Assembly: GCF_035920445.1 (NCBI RefSeq)
Contig: NZ_CP109162.1
Coordinates: forward strand, 6,820,001 to 6,884,000
Reading direction: 5' to 3'
Source of the DNA: Nocardia sp. NBC_01730
Lineage (GTDB): Bacteria; Actinomycetota; Actinomycetes; Mycobacteriales; Mycobacteriaceae
DNA length: 64,000 nt
Shown here one piece after another: positions 1 to 10,989 of this stretch. The notes beneath the pieces were generated by a model. That model had not been told where the DNA came from. It made no database searches and worked only from the letters and a program-made list of their open reading frames with translations. The translations under genes and the position numbers were made by a program. Within the stretch, counting starts at the first letter, position 1; each line of letters opens with the position of its first letter.

Positions 1-2
1 TG

Positions 3-3000
3 GCGGGTGCGCAACTTGCTCGCGGTTATTTCGGCCGGGCGGATCTGACCGCGGATCGGTTCGTTGCCAACCCGTTCCAGTCCGGCACCAGAATGTATCG
101 CACGGGTGACCTTGTCACGTGGAATGCCAGTGGTGAGCTCGAATACCGGGGTCGCACGGATTTCCAGGTGAAGATTCGTGGTTTCCGTATCGAGTTGGGT
201 GAGGTCGAGGCGGCGTTGTCGACGTCACCGGAGGTCGCGCAGACCGCGGTGATCATGAAGTCCGATCCGAAAACCGGTGGGGATTATCTGGTGGCCTATC
301 TGGTTCCTGGTGATGCCGATGCGGGTGTGGATGTCGCGCGGGTGAAGTCCGAGCTGACCGCGGGCCTGCCATCGTTCATGGTGCCGTCGGCGTTTGTGGT
401 GGTGGATGCGTTGCCGTTGACTGTGAACGGCAAGGTGGATCGGAAGGCATTGCCCGAGCCGGAGTCCGAGGTTCAGGTGTTTCGTGCGCCGTCGACGCCG
501 GCCGAGGAGAGCGTCGCCGGGGTGTTCGCTGAGGTCCACGGGGTCGATCGTGTTGGTGCGGATGATGAGTTCTTCGCGCTGGGTGGTAATGCAGAGCTGG
601 CGACGCAGGTCGCGCCGCGGATCGCTGTCGCGCAGAACCCGACCACTGCCGACGGCGACCTGCAGATCCTGGACGACTCGGAGATCCTGGACGACTCGGA
701 GATCCTGGACGACTCGGAGCGCGCGGACCTGATCGCGCGCAGTGGCACCGACGCCGTGCCGTCGCGCACGCTGCCGGAGCTGATGGCCGCCGCCGTCGCC
801 GCGAATCCGACCGGCATAGCCGTGGTCGCGGGTGAGCACACCGTCAGCTACACCGAACTCGATGAGGCATCCGCGCAGTTGGCGCGCGCGCTGATCGACC
901 GCGGCGCGGGCCCGGACGTGCCGGTCGCCATCGCTATCCGGCATTCGGCCGAATCGGTTCTCGCGTTGTGGGCGGTGGCCAAGACCGGTGCGGCGTTCGT
1001 GCCGATCGACCCGACGTACCCGACCGATCGCATCGCGCACATGGTCGCCGATTCCGGTGCGACGCTCGGCGTGACGCTGACCGCCGAGCTGGTCGACCTG
1101 CCACCCCTGTCCAGTGGCGCCTGGGTCGCCTTGGACGACCACGATTTCACCGCCGATGTCGGGGCACGCTCGGATCGTCCGCTCACGTCCGACGACCTGC
1201 GCGGGCTACTGCACAGCGACAACGCCGCGTCCGTGATCTACCCTTCCAGCTCCACCGGTCTGCCCAAGGGTGTCGTCGTTACCCATGCCGGACTGGTGAA
1301 CTTCAGCGCCGAGCAGGTGGAGCGTTACCGGCTCGACCAATCCACGCCCGCACTGGCGTTCGCGTCACCGTCCCTCGATCCGTCGGTGCTGGAACTGCTG
1401 TTCGCGCTGGGCTCCGCCGGCGGTCTCGTGGTTGCGCCTCCGCTGACCTTCGGCGGCGAGAAACTGGCCGAGCTGATCCGTGCCGAGGGTGTCACACACG
1501 CCTTCCTCACCCCTTCGGTGCTCGCCTCGCTCGAACCCGCCGCACTGGCCCGCGCCGCCGTAGTCGAGGGCGGCCCCGGCGACGAGGCGGGCGAGCTGCC
1601 GCTGACGCCGAACGCGACACGGCTGCTGGACGCGGGCGTCGAGGTGCGGGCCATCGCCATGGACGTGCCCGAGACCTGCCCGGTCGAGATGGTGCGGGTC
1701 GGGGTGGCCGCCGTGCTCGAGCAGCACCCGATGCTGTGGGTACGGGTGGAGTACGCCGCCGACGGCATGCCGGTGTTGCGCATCCCCGCCGTCGCCGAGC
1801 GCACCGGCGAGGCGTTCCGTCGACTGGATCCGCAGCGCGGCGAGACCTCGCTGCCGATCGATGACGTGGTGCAGGCGGCCGCGGCGGCCCTGGACCCGGA
1901 GCAGGGTCGCAACATCCACTTCGTGCTCACCGGCGGACCCGAGGCCCGCTCGACCCTCATCGTTGTGGCCAGCAGCCTCGTGGTCGACGACATCTCCTGG
2001 CGCGCCATGGTCGACCAGTTGACGGTCCGATGGAACCGCGCACGCCACGCCGCGCCCGCGGCGCCGGAGTCCGGTCTCGGCACGCTCATCCGGGCGCTGT
2101 CGGCTCGGGCGCACGATCCGGCGACGGTCGACGAAATGGACTGGTGGCGGCGGACCCTCGGCACCACGCCGGAGGGCGCGGTGACCGAAGGACCGGATCT
2201 GCGTGCCCGCAGCCGGGTGTCGCTCACGATCACGGCGGAAGGCGCGGCGGCGGTCGCCGCCGCGGCCGAGGCCTACCGCACCGGCGTGGCCGACATCCTG
2301 CTCACCGCGGTCGCTCTTGCTTTGCAGACCTCCGCGCGCGAAACCGTCACGCGCGCGGTCGGTTCGGTGATCCGGTTGGCCGCCGACGGGCGGACGGCGA
2401 CGCTCGCCGACGCGGAGAACATGGTGGGCGGCTTCGTCACCGAGTATCCGTTTCCGTTGCGGTTCACCAGGATCGACATCGACGACGCGCTGATCGGCGG
2501 GCCCGCGGCGGGTGCGGCGATCGCGCAGATCAAAGAGCTGCGCCGGTCGGTGCCGTCGCACGGCGTCGGCTACGGCCTGCTGCGGTACCTCAACGCCGAC
2601 ACCGCGGACGACCTGCGCAGGCTCGGCCGCGGTCGGTTCGCGCTGCGCTATCGGGATCTGCGCCCGGCCCGGGTACACACCGACACCCCGGCCGGCGATC
2701 TGCTGCTCCTCCTCACCGTCGACGCCACTGACGACGGCCTGCTCGCCCGGTTCGACTACGCTGCCGCCGCGTTCACCGGCGACGAGGTGAAGACCTTCGC
2801 CGAGCATTGGATCCGCGCGCTCGGCGGTCTCGCCGAACACGGCCTTCGTCCGGATGCGGGCGGATTCACGCCGTCGGACTTCCCGCTGGTGCGACTCAAG
2901 CAGCCCGACATCGACCGGTTCGCCCGCGCTTACCCGAACCTGTCGGACGCCTGGCCGGTCACGCCGTCGCAATCGGGCATGCTCTTCCACGCCCAGCTCG

Positions 3001-6000
3001 CCGAGTCCTCGGTGGACGTCTACACCACCCAGTTCGTGCTCGACCTGGACGGTGCGGTGGACGTCGACCGGATGCGCGCGGCCGCGCAGGCGGTGCTGGA
3101 CCGGCACGACAATCTGCGCGTCGCCTTCGCCGACGACGCGGAGGGCAATCCCGTTCAGGTCGTGCAGGATTCGCTCGAGGTGCCGTGGCGACTGATCGAT
3201 CTTTCGACGCTGGAACCCGGCCCCGCGGCAGCCGAGTCGGCCCGGATCGAGGCCGCAGACCTGGCCGACCACTTCGACGTGCGGACCGCGCCGCTGCTGC
3301 GGTTCGCACTGATCCGTTCCGCCGCCGCCTACCACCTGCTGGTGACCAGCCACCACATCCTGATCGACGGCTGGTCCATGTCGCTGCTGATGAAGGATCT
3401 GCTGACGCTGTACTCGCTCGGCGGCAAATCGCGGCACCTGCCCAAGGTGCCGCCTTACCGCGAGTACCTCGCGTGGCTGGTGGCGCAGGACGCGGAGGCG
3501 GCGCGCGCGGCGTGGCGCACCGCGCTGGCCGGGATCACCGAGCCGACGCCGCTGGCGCCGGTCGACCCCGCCAGGGAGATCTCCGCGGGCGCAGGCGAAG
3601 TCGGTTTCGAGCTGTCCGAGGCCGACACCACCGCGCTCACCCGGCTCGCGTCGGGTCTCGGCGTCACGGTGAGCACCGTGGTGCAGGCGGCCTGGGGTGT
3701 GCTGATCGGTCGAATCATCGATCGCGACGATGTGGTCTTCGGCGCCACCGTGTCCGGACGGCCGCCACAGCTCGACGGCGTCGAGTCCATGGTCGGCCCG
3801 TTCCTCAACGCGATTCCGGTGCGAGTGCGGCTCGGCGCGACCGACACCCTCGGCGGCCTGCTGCGCCGGCTGCATGGCGAGCAGGCGGCGCTGCTCGACC
3901 ACCATTGCCTCGGCCTGAGCGGCATCCAGGATGCCATCGGCGTGGGAGGGTTGTTCGACTCGCTCGTCGCGTTCGAGTCCTTCCCGGTGGACCTGGAAGG
4001 ACTGGACCGGGCCGGCGCCATCGAGGGCATGAACATCACCGGCGCCGGGGTCGTCACCGGCACCCATTACCCGATCACCGTGCTGGTGGTGCTGGACAAC
4101 CAGCTGCGGGTCTCGCTGAGGTTCCTGCGCGACCTGTCCGACGAGCCCGCGGCACAGTCTCTCGCGCAACGACTTTCGATGCTGATCGGCCGCTTCGTGA
4201 CCAGCCCGCACGCGCGGGTCGGCGAGATCGACGTGCTGCTGGAGGCCGAGCGCGCCGCGCTGGTCGCACACAACGCCACCGATCTGCCCGAACTGCTCGA
4301 CGACGCGACGCTGCTGTCGCTGTTCGACGCGCAGGCGGCGCGTACACCGGACGCGCCTGCGGTGCATTTCGGTGGGACCACCCTCAGCTATGCCGAGCTC
4401 GACTTGCGCGCACAGGCATTGGCCGTGGAGCTGATGCGGTGGGGCGTCGGGCCGGAGACGCTGGTCGCGGTGGCCATGCGACGGGGCATCGACCTGATCG
4501 TCACGCTCTACGCGGTGCTGCGGGCGGGCGGCGGCTACGTCCCGATCGATCCGGACCACCCGGCCGAACACAACGAGTACGTAGTGGACACCGCTGATCC
4601 GGTGTGTGTCCTGACCACCACGGCCGATCGGTTCGATACCGCCACCGGGATTCCGGTCGTCGCGGTGGACACGCTGTACCTGCCGCTGGACGCGGTTCCC
4701 CAGGTGGACAGTGATGTCCACCCGGACAATATCGCCTACGCCATCTACACCTCGGGCTCCACCGGCCGACCGAAGGGCGTGATGATCACGCACCGGCAGA
4801 TGGCCCACCAGTTCCGCTGGGCCCAGCTGGCCTACCCGCACGACGGCAGTGACGTCGTGCTGCACAAGACGCCGATCACGTTCGACGTCTCCACCTGGGA
4901 GCTGTTCTGGCCGTTGCAGACCGGCGCCGCGATCGTGATCGCCGAACCCGACGGCCACCGTGACCCGGCCTACCTGGCCGGAACCATCACCGAATACGCG
5001 GTGAGCACAGTGCATTTCGTGCCGTCGATGTTGGACGCATTCCTCGACTCCGGCACCGACTCCACCGCGGCGTATCCGTCGCTGCGGCGGGTATTCGCCG
5101 CGGGCGAGGCGCTGTCCGGGGCGACCGCGGCGAGGTTTGCCGCCGCCGTCCCCGACGCGGCCCTGATCAATTGGTACGGCCCCGCCGAGGCCACGGTGGT
5201 CACCGACCATCCGGTGCGCCACACCGCCGCCGTGGCGATCCCGATCGGCATCCCGGTGGCCAACACCCGCGCGCACGTGCTCGACCGGCAGCTGTGCCCG
5301 GTGCCGCCGGGCGCCGCGGGCGAACTGTACCTCGCGGGCGTGCAACTGGCCCGCGGCTATCTCGGCGCCCCGGCCCGGACCGCCGAGCGTTTCGTCGCGT
5401 GCGCGGGCGGTGAGCGAGGCTATCGCACCGGCGACATCGTGCGGTGGCGCGACGGGGTGCTGGAATACCTGGGCCGCAGCGATTTTCAGGTCGAGCTGCG
5501 CGGCCGGCGCGCCGAGCTCGGTGAGATCGAGACCGCGTTGCTCGGCGACGACCAGGTGCGTCACGCGGCGGTGACGCTGGTGCGCGGCACGGCAGGGGAC
5601 CGGTTGGTCGCCTACGTGGTCGCCGTGCCGGGAGAGCGTATCGACGAGGCCACGCTGCTGTCGCACGCGCGCGGCGCGCTGCCGTCCTACCTGGTGCCGT
5701 CGGCGGTGGTCGTACTGGACTCGATGCCGGTGAACACCAACGGCAAGCTCGACCACGGCGCGCTGCCGGTGCCGCAGCTCGCGGGCCGTCCGTACCGCGC
5801 GCCGAGCACTCCACTGGAGCGGACCGTGAGCGACGTGTTCGCCGACGTGCTCGACCTGGACGACGGGCATCGAGTCGGCATGGACGACGATTTCTTCGAC
5901 CTGGGTGGCAACTCGCTGATCGCGACGCGCGCGGTCAGCAGGCTGCGTACGCTCACCGGCGTCCAGGTGCGGGTGCAGTGGTTCTTCAGCGATTCCACCC

Positions 6001-6929
6001 CGGCATCGCTGTCGGGCCGCATTCTCGCTGCGCTGGACGACCACGACTACGACCTGGACTCGAATGCCGCACTCGGCGTCCTGCTGCCGATTCGGACGAT
6101 GGTGCCGCACGACACCGCCGCCGCGGAGCCGCTGTTCTGCCTGCACCCGATGTACGGATTGTCCTGGTGTTATGCGGGACTTGCGCGCTACGTGCCCGCG
6201 AGCACACCGATCTTCGGCCTGCAGTCGCCCGCCCTGACCGAGGACGGCTACCTGCCGGAGTCGCTGACCGAGATGGCGCACCGCTACGTGGCCGAGATCC
6301 GCGCCGTGCAGCAGGAAGGGCCGTACCGCCTGCTGGGCTGGTCGCTCGGCGGCGTCCTCGCGCACGCCGTGGCGACCGAACTGCAGGCGGCCGGCGAGGA
6401 GATCGGGCTGCTGACCATGCTGGACAGCCACCCGGGCACCGACTTCCACGCGGCGATCCGGGAGGCGCTGTCCGAACTCGGCATCGGCGCGGACGCCTTG
6501 CTGCCCGGCGATGGCGACATCCACGATCTGAGCGAGGACGCGCTCGCGGCGCTGCATGCCACGATCCCGCCGGATATGGCGGTGCTCACCCCCGAACGGG
6601 TGCGCCGGATCTACCGCAGCGCGGTGCGTTCGGCCGAACTCATCGCCGAGCACCGGCCCGAGGTGTTCCACGGCAGGCTGGACTACTTCAGTGCGGCGGG
6701 CCACGATACCGCAGCGTCCAGGTGGCAACCATATGTCGACGGCGGGGTCGCGGACCATCGGGTCGGCGTAGTGCACGATCAGATGACAACGCCGCAAGCA
6801 TTGGCGGAGATCGGTCCTCGGTTGTCCGAGCTGCTCGATCCGCTGGATGCCGGAGCGACGCAGCGTGTGCGGTCAGGCCCGGAGGAGGGAGCCTGCGTAA
6901 CCACGGAGGGCCCCGCACGCGCTGGATAG
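3..6929 (+). CDS. Non-ribosomal peptide synthetase, C-terminal part (5' end outside window)
   Basis: The frame is open from the window edge, so the gene starts upstream. Domains in order, by nucleotide: the tail of an adenylation domain (3-470, YRTGDL and the A10 NGKVDRKAL motif); a carrier domain whose phosphopantetheine Ser is Ala (GGNAEL, codon 591-593); a linker with an 18-bp triple repeat; an adenylation domain that stops before its A5 motif (about 760-1560; A3 reads [11 protein letters not shown]); an epimerization-like domain (about 1580-2860, PSHGVGYG present, HHxxxDG replaced by SSLVVDD); an intact condensation domain (HHILIDG); an intact adenylation domain ([18 protein letters not shown]); an intact carrier (LGGNSL); and a type I thioesterase (GWSLGG). 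Hand alignment of the last adenylation domain gives pocket residues D-V-W-H-F-A-W-V-V, whose start resembles serine codes. This is the last synthetase of its line, since it ends in a thioesterase. The product is unknown and no link to the siderophore genes further right is shown. Confidence 0.93.
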   Translation, partial: AGAQLARGYFGRADLTADRFVANPFQSGTRMYRTGDLVTWNASGELEYRGRTDFQVKIRGFRIELGEVEAALSTSPEVAQTAVIMKSDPKTGGDYLVAYLVPGDADAGVDVARVKSELTAGLPSFMVPSAFVVVDALPLTVNGKVDRKALPEPESEVQVFRAPSTPAEESVAGVFAEVHGVDRVGADDEFFALGGNAELATQVAPRIAVAQNPTTADGDLQILDDSEILDDSEILDDSERADLIARSGTDAVPSRTLPELMAAAVAANPTGIAVVAGEHTVSYTELDEASAQLARALIDRGAGPDVPVAIAIRHSAESVLALWAVAKTGAAFVPIDPTYPTDRIAHMVADSGATLGVTLTAELVDLPPLSSGAWVALDDHDFTADVGARSDRPLTSDDLRGLLHSDNAASVIYPSSSTGLPKGVVVTHAGLVNFSAEQVERYRLDQSTPALAFASPSLDPSVLELLFALGSAGGLVVAPPLTFGGEKLAELIRAEGVTHAFLTPSVLASLEPAALARAAVVEGGPGDEAGELPLTPNATRLLDAGVEVRAIAMDVPETCPVEMVRVGVAAVLEQHPMLWVRVEYAADGMPVLRIPAVAERTGEAFRRLDPQRGETSLPIDDVVQAAAAALDPEQGRNIHFVLTGGPEARSTLIVVASSLVVDDISWRAMVDQLTVRWNRARHAAPAAPESGLGTLIRALSARAHDPATVDEMDWWRRTLGTTPEGAVTEGPDLRARSRVSLTITAEGAAAVAAAAEAYRTGVADILLTAVALALQTSARETVTRAVGSVIRLAADGRTATLADAENMVGGFVTEYPFPLRFTRIDIDDALIGGPAAGAAIAQIKELRRSVPSHGVGYGLLRYLNADTADDLRRLGRGRFALRYRDLRPARVHTDTPAGDLLLLLTVDATDDGLLARFDYAAAAFTGDEVKTFAEHWIRALGGLAEHGLRPDAGGFTPSDFPLVRLKQPDIDRFARAYPNLSDAWPVTPSQSGMLFHAQLAESSVDVYTTQFVLDLDGAVDVDRMRAAAQAVLDRHDNLRVAFADDAEGNPVQVVQDSLEVPWRLIDLSTLEPGPAAAESARIEAADLADHFDVRTAPLLRFALIRSAAAYHLLVTSHHILIDGWSMSLLMKDLLTLYSLGGKSRHLPKVPPYREYLAWLVAQDAEAARAAWRTALAGITEPTPLAPVDPAREISAGAGEVGFELSEADTTALTRLASGLGVTVSTVVQAAWGVLIGRIIDRDDVVFGATVSGRPPQLDGVESMVGPFLNAIPVRVRLGATDTLGGLLRRLHGEQAALLDHHCLGLSGIQDAIGVGGLFDSLVAFESFPVDLEGLDRAGAIEGMNITGAGVVTGTHYPITVLVVLDNQLRVSLRFLRDLSDEPAAQSLAQRLSMLIGRFVTSPHARVGEIDVLLEAERAALVAHNATDLPELLDDATLLSLFDAQAARTPDAPAVHFGGTTLSYAELDLRAQALAVELMRWGVGPETLVAVAMRRGIDLIVTLYAVLRAGGGYVPIDPDHPAEHNEYVVDTADPVCVLTTTADRFDTATGIPVVAVDTLYLPLDAVPQVDSDVHPDNIAYAIYTSGSTGRPKGVMITHRQMAHQFRWAQLAYPHDGSDVVLHKTPITFDVSTWELFWPLQTGAAIVIAEPDGHRDPAYLAGTITEYAVSTVHFVPSMLDAFLDSGTDSTAAYPSLRRVFAAGEALSGATAARFAAAVPDAALINWYGPAEATVVTDHPVRHTAAVAIPIGIPVANTRAHVLDRQLCPVPPGAAGELYLAGVQLARGYLGAPARTAERFVACAGGERGYRTGDIVRWRDGVLEYLGRSDFQVELRGRRAELGEIETALLGDDQVRHAAVTLVRGTAGDRLVAYVVAVPGERIDEATLLSHARGALPSYLVPSAVVVLDSMPVNTNGKLDHGALPVPQLAGRPYRAPSTPLERTVSDVFADVLDLDDGHRVGMDDDFFDLGGNSLIATRAVSRLRTLTGVQVRVQWFFSDSTPASLSGRILAALDDHDYDLDSNAALGVLLPIRTMVPHDTAAAEPLFCLHPMYGLSWCYAGLARYVPASTPIFGLQSPALTEDGYLPESLTEMAHRYVAEIRAVQQEGPYRLLGWSLGGVLAHAVATELQAAGEEIGLLTMLDSHPGTDFHAAIREALSELGIGADALLPGDGDIHDLSEDALAALHATIPPDMAVLTPERVRRIYRSAVRSAELIAEHRPEVFHGRLDYFSAAGHDTAASRWQPYVDGGVADHRVGVVHDQMTTPQALAEIGPRLSELLDPLDAGATQRVRSGPEEGACVTTEGPARAG
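665..718 (+). repeat. Three perfect 18-bp in-frame tandem repeats
   Basis: Three copies of an 18-bp unit (gatcctggacgactcgga) encode ILDDSE three times in the linker between a dead carrier domain and a truncated adenylation domain of the NRPS. The unit keeps the reading frame. It lies exactly where normal module architecture breaks down, so it may mark a recombination or slippage site. Confidence 0.95.
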
Positions 6930-7125
6930 GCACAGAATGCAGGGCGGCCATGATCGAATCGAGATCGTTACGGCATGATAGGGCAACGGTGCGGTAACGA
7001 TGACCTCTGTTGTGACGACTACATAGGCCGTATGGTCCGGCGTGGTGTCTGTGGTGTAAGGGGCATCCACTCTCGACACGCGGGGAATACAAGAGCGAAT
7101 CTCGAGACGAAGCGAAGGTGCGAAA

Positions 7126-8193
7126 TTGATACGTCGACAGACCCGGCGCAGCGGACTGCGTGCCGCGGCAGCGATCGCGGCAACTGCTGTGCTCGCGGGC
7201 GTCATGACCGGGCTCGGCGCGTCCAGTGCGTCAGCTGACCCGATCATCGATTCCCAGAGTTTGCTGGGCAACCCGACCGCCCCGGACGGTTCGCGTATCG
7301 CCAAGGCCGTATACAAGAACTCGCGCAATATCCGGCTGTACGTGTACTCGGCGGCGATGGATGAGCAGATCGCCATCGACGTCCAGCGCCCGGCTGACGC
7401 TTCGGTGCCGCGCCCGACGCTGTACCTGCTCAACGGCGCGGGCGGCGGTGAGGACGCCGCCTCGTGGCAGGCGAAGACCGATGCGCTGGAGTTCTTGTCG
7501 GACAAGAACGTCAACGTGATCCAGCCGATCGGCGGCAAGTGGAGCTATTACACCGACTGGATCAACGACGACCCGGTACTCGGGCGTAACAAGTGGAAGA
7601 CGTTCTTCACCGAGGAGCTGCCCCCGCTGGTCGACGGTGCGCTGGGCACCAACGGCGTGAACGCCATCGCGGGACTGTCCACCTCGGGCACCACCGTGCT
7701 TGCGCTGCCGATCGCCAAGCCGGGTCTGTACAAGGCCGCCGCGGCCTACAGCGGCTGCGCGCAGACCAGTGACCCGGTCGGCGCGGAGTTCGTGAAGCTG
7801 ACCGTCGAGACCTGGGGCGGCGGCAACACCGAAAACATGTGGGGCCCGGAGGGTTCGCCCGAGTGGGTGGCCAACGACCCGTACGTGAACGCCGAGGGGC
7901 TGCGTGGGCTCGATCTCTACATCTCCACCGGCAACGGCCTGCCCGGCCAGCACGACACGCTCAATGGCCCGTACACCCAGCCCGGCGCCTACGGTCTGGC
8001 GAACCAGATCGTCATCGGCGGCGTGATCGAGGCGGGCACCAACTACTGCACACACAACCTGCAGAACAAATTGAACGAGCTGGGCATCCCGGCAACCTGG
8101 AACTTCCGTGACTCGGGCACCCACTCGTGGGGTTACTGGCGCGACGAGTTCCTGAGTTCGTGGCCGGTGCTGGCGAAAGGCCTCGGCATCTGA
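7126..8193 (+). CDS. Secreted antigen 85-type esterase / mycolyltransferase
   Basis: The 355-residue protein starts at TTG, the only start that keeps the twin-Arg-containing N-terminus. A signal peptide covers roughly residues 1-37 (positive start, hydrophobic core AAAAIAATAVLAGVMTGLG, cleavage near SASA-DP). The mature part has the alpha/beta-hydrolase nucleophile motif GLSTSG and a C-terminal THSWGYW segment that would carry the catalytic His. Antigen 85 proteins transfer mycolic acids to trehalose and arabinogalactan in the cell envelope; this homologue likely acts outside the membrane as a mycolyltransferase or related esterase. It follows the NRPS gene by about 200 bp on the same strand, with no sign of a shared operon. 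Whether it is a true mycolyltransferase or a generic esterase cannot be settled from motifs. Confidence 0.88.
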   Translation: MIRRQTRRSGLRAAAAIAATAVLAGVMTGLGASSASADPIIDSQSLLGNPTAPDGSRIAKAVYKNSRNIRLYVYSAAMDEQIAIDVQRPADASVPRPTLYLLNGAGGGEDAASWQAKTDALEFLSDKNVNVIQPIGGKWSYYTDWINDDPVLGRNKWKTFFTEELPPLVDGALGTNGVNAIAGLSTSGTTVLALPIAKPGLYKAAAAYSGCAQTSDPVGAEFVKLTVETWGGGNTENMWGPEGSPEWVANDPYVNAEGLRGLDLYISTGNGLPGQHDTLNGPYTQPGAYGLANQIVIGGVIEAGTNYCTHNLQNKLNELGIPATWNFRDSGTHSWGYWRDEFLSSWPVLAKGLGI

Positions 8194-8230
8194 CCCGCTG
8201 ATCTGAGCCGGGTCGCCCGGCTGAACGTCG

Positions 8231-8276
8231 AACCGACCGCCTGGTCGCGTGTGATGCGCAACTCGGGCGGTCGGTT
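8231..8276 (+). terminator. Stem-loop terminator after the esterase gene
   Basis: An 11-bp perfect stem (AACCGACCGCC pairing with GGCGGTCGGTT) encloses a 24-nt loop and is followed by a short T-rich end. A smaller hairpin (8206-8222, AGCCGGG/CCCGGCT) lies just before it. Together they probably end the esterase transcript before the next promoter. Confidence 0.6.
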
Positions 8277-8327
8277 TCTATTGGTGCTACTAACGAAAAA
8301 GTTCGGTAACCCGTAAAATACTGTTCC

Positions 8328-9575
8328 GTGAGTACCACCGTGGCTGAGTCCGCCAGATTCGCCGGGCAGCGGGCACGCGCCGCGACTGGTCTGCTCGGGC
8401 CGGCGTTCGTCGCGGCCATCGCCTACGTCGACCCCGGCAATGTCGCGTCGAACATCAGCGCGGGCGCGCAATTCGGCTACCTCCTCGTCTGGGTCATCGT
8501 CATGGCCAACGTGATGGCGGGACTCGTTCAATTCCTTTCCGCCAAATTGGGATTGGTGACCGGCCTGTCGCTGCCGGAGGCGGTGCGAGAAAAGGCGAGC
8601 CGCCGGGTTCGGCTGGCCTACTGGGGCCAGGCCGAGACGGTCGCGATGGCCACCGACCTCGCCGAGGTGGTCGGCGGCGCGATCGCGCTGCACCTGCTGT
8701 TCGGATTGCCGCTGCTGGTCGGCGGCCTGATCACCGGCGTGGTATCGATGGCCCTGCTGCTGGTGCAGGACCGTCGCGGGCAGCGCCCGTTCGAGCGGGT
8801 GATCACCGGGCTGCTCGCGATCATCGCGATCGGATTCCTGGCCGGCGTGGTGATCTCGCCACCGTCGTTCGGTGGCACGGTCGGCGGCCTGCTGCCGCGT
8901 TTCCAGGGCACCGAGAGCGTGCTGCTCGCCGCGGCCATGATCGGCGCGACGGTCATGCCGCACGCGGTGTACCTGCACTCCGGACTGGCCCGCGACCGGC
9001 ACGGGCACCCGGAGGCCGGTCCGCTGCGCAGCAGGCTGCTGCGGGTCACCAAGGTCGACGTCGGGCTCGCCATGATCCTGGCGGGCACGGTGAACCTGGC
9101 CATGCTTCTGATGGCGGCGAATACCCTGCGCGGCCGCGACGTCGAGACCATTGAGGACGCTCACGCCGCGGTCGGCGACGCGCTGGGTCCGGTCGCCGCG
9201 TTGCTGCTCGCGATCGGCCTGCTCGCCTCCGGTCTTGCCTCCACTTCGGTCGGTGCCTATGCCGGCGCCATGATCATGCAGGGCCTGCTGCGCCAGCGCA
9301 TTCCGCTGCTGACCCGGCGCCTGATCACGTTGATCCCGGCCATCGCGATCCTGGCGACAGGCATCGATCCCACTCGCGCGCTGATCATTTCGCAGGTGGT
9401 GCTCTCATTCGGTATCCCGTTCGCGCTGATCCCCCTGGTGCGCTTCACGAGTGACCGATCGCTGATGGGCGGCGACACCAACCACCGCGTGACCACCACG
9501 TTGGCCTGGCTGGTCGCCGCCATCATCACGATGCTCAATGTCGCCCTGATCTACCTCACTGTCACCGGAAGCTAG
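8328..9575 (+). CDS. mntH: Nramp-family divalent metal (Mn2+/Fe2+) transporter
   Basis: The 415-residue integral membrane protein has about 11 hydrophobic segments. Nramp signatures are clear: DPGN in the first membrane helix (AYVDPGNVASN) and MPHAVYLHS in helix 6, which carries the metal-binding Met and the conserved His. Nramp proteins import Mn2+ or Fe2+ with protons across the cytoplasmic membrane. The start is GTG; the A/T-rich sequence just upstream (8295-8325, containing a possible TAAAAT -10 box) is the likely promoter. I see no convincing MntR or IdeR operator. The stop codon runs straight into a 35-bp tandem repeat array. Confidence 0.93.
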   Translation: MSTTVAESARFAGQRARAATGLLGPAFVAAIAYVDPGNVASNISAGAQFGYLLVWVIVMANVMAGLVQFLSAKLGLVTGLSLPEAVREKASRRVRLAYWGQAETVAMATDLAEVVGGAIALHLLFGLPLLVGGLITGVVSMALLLVQDRRGQRPFERVITGLLAIIAIGFLAGVVISPPSFGGTVGGLLPRFQGTESVLLAAAMIGATVMPHAVYLHSGLARDRHGHPEAGPLRSRLLRVTKVDVGLAMILAGTVNLAMLLMAANTLRGRDVETIEDAHAAVGDALGPVAALLLAIGLLASGLASTSVGAYAGAMIMQGLLRQRIPLLTRRLITLIPAIAILATGIDPTRALIISQVVLSFGIPFALIPLVRFTSDRSLMGGDTNHRVTTTLAWLVAAIITMLNVALIYLTVTGS

Positions 9576-9890
9576 GCGGCTGCCTCGCGTTCGCTCGGCC
9601 CGGCGCATCAGCGGCTGCCTCGCGTTCGCTCGGCCCGGCGCATCAGCGGCTGCCTCGAGCGTTCGCTCGGCCCGGCGCATCAGCGGCTGCCTCGCGTTCG
9701 CTTGGCCCGGCGCATCAGCGGCTGCCTCGCGTTCGCTTGGCCCGGCGCATCAGCGGCTGCCTCGCGTTCGCTTGGCCCGGCGCATCAGCGGCTGCCTCGC
9801 GTTCGCTTGGCCCGGCGCATCAGCGGCTGCCTCGCGTTCGCTTGGCCCGGCGCATCAGCGGCTGCCTCGAGCGTTCGCTGGGCCTGGCGC
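9576..9890. repeat. 35-bp tandem repeat array (eight full copies plus a decayed ninth)
   Basis: A 35-bp unit beginning GCGGCTGCCTCGCGTTCGCT and ending CCGGCGCATCA repeats head-to-tail without spacers: 9576-9610, 9611-9645, 9646-9682 (two extra bases), 9683-9717, 9718-9752, 9753-9787, 9788-9822 and 9823-9857, with a diverged ninth copy to about 9890. Copies 1-3 differ from 4-8 by one base (CTCGG versus CTTGG). The array fills the gap between two converging genes. The lack of spacers rules out CRISPR. Confidence 0.95.
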
Positions 9891-9915
9891 GGGCTGCGGG
9901 CGGGCTTCGTCCGGC

Positions 9916-10941
9916 TCAGACCCAGTTCTCGATCCAGTACTTCCAGATCAGCGGGGCGTAGCCGGCTAGGGGCGGAACTCTGATGTCGGTGCCCGCGAGC
10001 GCGGCTGTGGTGTGGCGGCAGTCGAACCAGCAGCTGAATTCGCTGTGCTCCAAGACATCCAGCGGAACGCCTGCCCGGGGAAGCAGCCAGTTCACGCCCG
10101 GGACGCGCAGCATCATGTCGAGGGTGCGCTTGGGCATCACCTCGACCAGATGCGGGGCGCCCGCCTCGTCGGCGAACAGGTTCAGCGCATCGACGGCGCT
10201 CTGCCTGCGTGGGTCGACCAGATGGTAGGTGGTCTTGTCCGAGCATGGACGGTGGGCGATGTGGTCGAGGGCGCGGGCGACGAAATCGACCGGGACCATG
10301 TTGGTTTCGCCCAGTTTGGGCACCAGCACCGGCAGCAGCCTCGGCAGTTGCGCGCCCATGCGCAGCAGCCGGAAGAAGTAGTACGGTCCGTCGATCCGAT
10401 CGATCTCGCCGGTTCTGGAATGGCCGATCACGATCGACGGACGGTAGATTCGCCAGCGCAGGGAGGATCCCCGCACGATCCGCTCGGCCTCGAACTTGGC
10501 CCGCTGCATCGGCGTGGCCAGCGCCTGACCGTAGTCGAACATGTCCTCGGTGAACAGGCCCTCGCAGGACCCGGCTACCTCCACTGTCGAGGCATGATGC
10601 AACAGACCGGCTCCGAGATCCTCGGCGACGTCGACCACGTGCCTGGTACCGCCGCCACGCTCGGTCAGGTCGTAGCTGGCGGCTAGATGAAAGACGTGCT
10701 CGATCGTGCCGCGGTGGCCGACCAGCCAGGCGGGGTCGATGCCCAACCCTGGCGCGCCGAGATCGCCGCGCACCGGCCGTACTCGGTCGCCGCCCGCCCA
10801 CTCCCGCGCGCAGCAGGCGAACCGGTCGGCGGACGCGTCGCCCGGCCGTACCAGCACATGGATGTCACCCTCGCGTTTCAGCAGCTGGGGGATGAGGAAC
10901 CTACCGATGAACCCAGTTGCCCCGGTAACCAGGTAAGTCAT
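9916..10941 (-). CDS. NAD(P)-binding SDR, apparently the N-terminal half of a fatty acyl-CoA reductase-like fusion
   Basis: The 341-residue protein has a Rossmann N-terminus (VTGATGFIG) of the extended SDR / thioester-reductase type. The related mycobacterial acyl-CoA reductases I know are about 650 residues: this half followed by a classical SDR half. Here the reading frame stops at IWKYWIENWV, about where I would expect the linker to the second half, and the 35-bp repeat array begins within about 25 bp. It therefore looks like a 3'-truncated gene, though a stand-alone protein cannot be excluded. Predicted role: NADPH-dependent reduction of an acyl thioester or related lipid substrate in the cytosol. 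Confidence 0.8.
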   Translation of the reverse strand: MTYLVTGATGFIGRFLIPQLLKREGDIHVLVRPGDASADRFACCAREWAGGDRVRPVRGDLGAPGLGIDPAWLVGHRGTIEHVFHLAASYDLTERGGGTRHVVDVAEDLGAGLLHHASTVEVAGSCEGLFTEDMFDYGQALATPMQRAKFEAERIVRGSSLRWRIYRPSIVIGHSRTGEIDRIDGPYYFFRLLRMGAQLPRLLPVLVPKLGETNMVPVDFVARALDHIAHRPCSDKTTYHLVDPRRQSAVDALNLFADEAGAPHLVEVMPKRTLDMMLRVPGVNWLLPRAGVPLDVLEHSEFSCWFDCRHTTAALAGTDIRVPPLAGYAPLIWKYWIENWV

Positions 10942-10989
10942 AGCCGATGAACATAGTCGCTCGCCAAGTGGCTCGTTGCGGCGGGCCGA

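Noticed and set aside
1365..6797. Very long open frame on the minus strand opposite the NRPS gene
   Set aside because: It is a GC-rich shadow of the real gene: Arg/His-rich low-complexity product, no family motif, and the plus strand has full NRPS domains.
8281..8327. MntR or IdeR operator before mntH
   Set aside because: The A/T-rich stretch has no convincing inverted repeat and matches the iron-box consensus poorly.
9576..9890. Possible CRISPR array
   Set aside because: The 35-bp units are directly adjacent with no variable spacers, and no cas gene is present.
9702..9983. Repeat-encoded protein reading RRISGCLAFAWPGASAA in tandem
   Set aside because: It is only the translation of the tandem DNA repeat; no ribosome site or conserved start, and it overlaps the reductase gene end.
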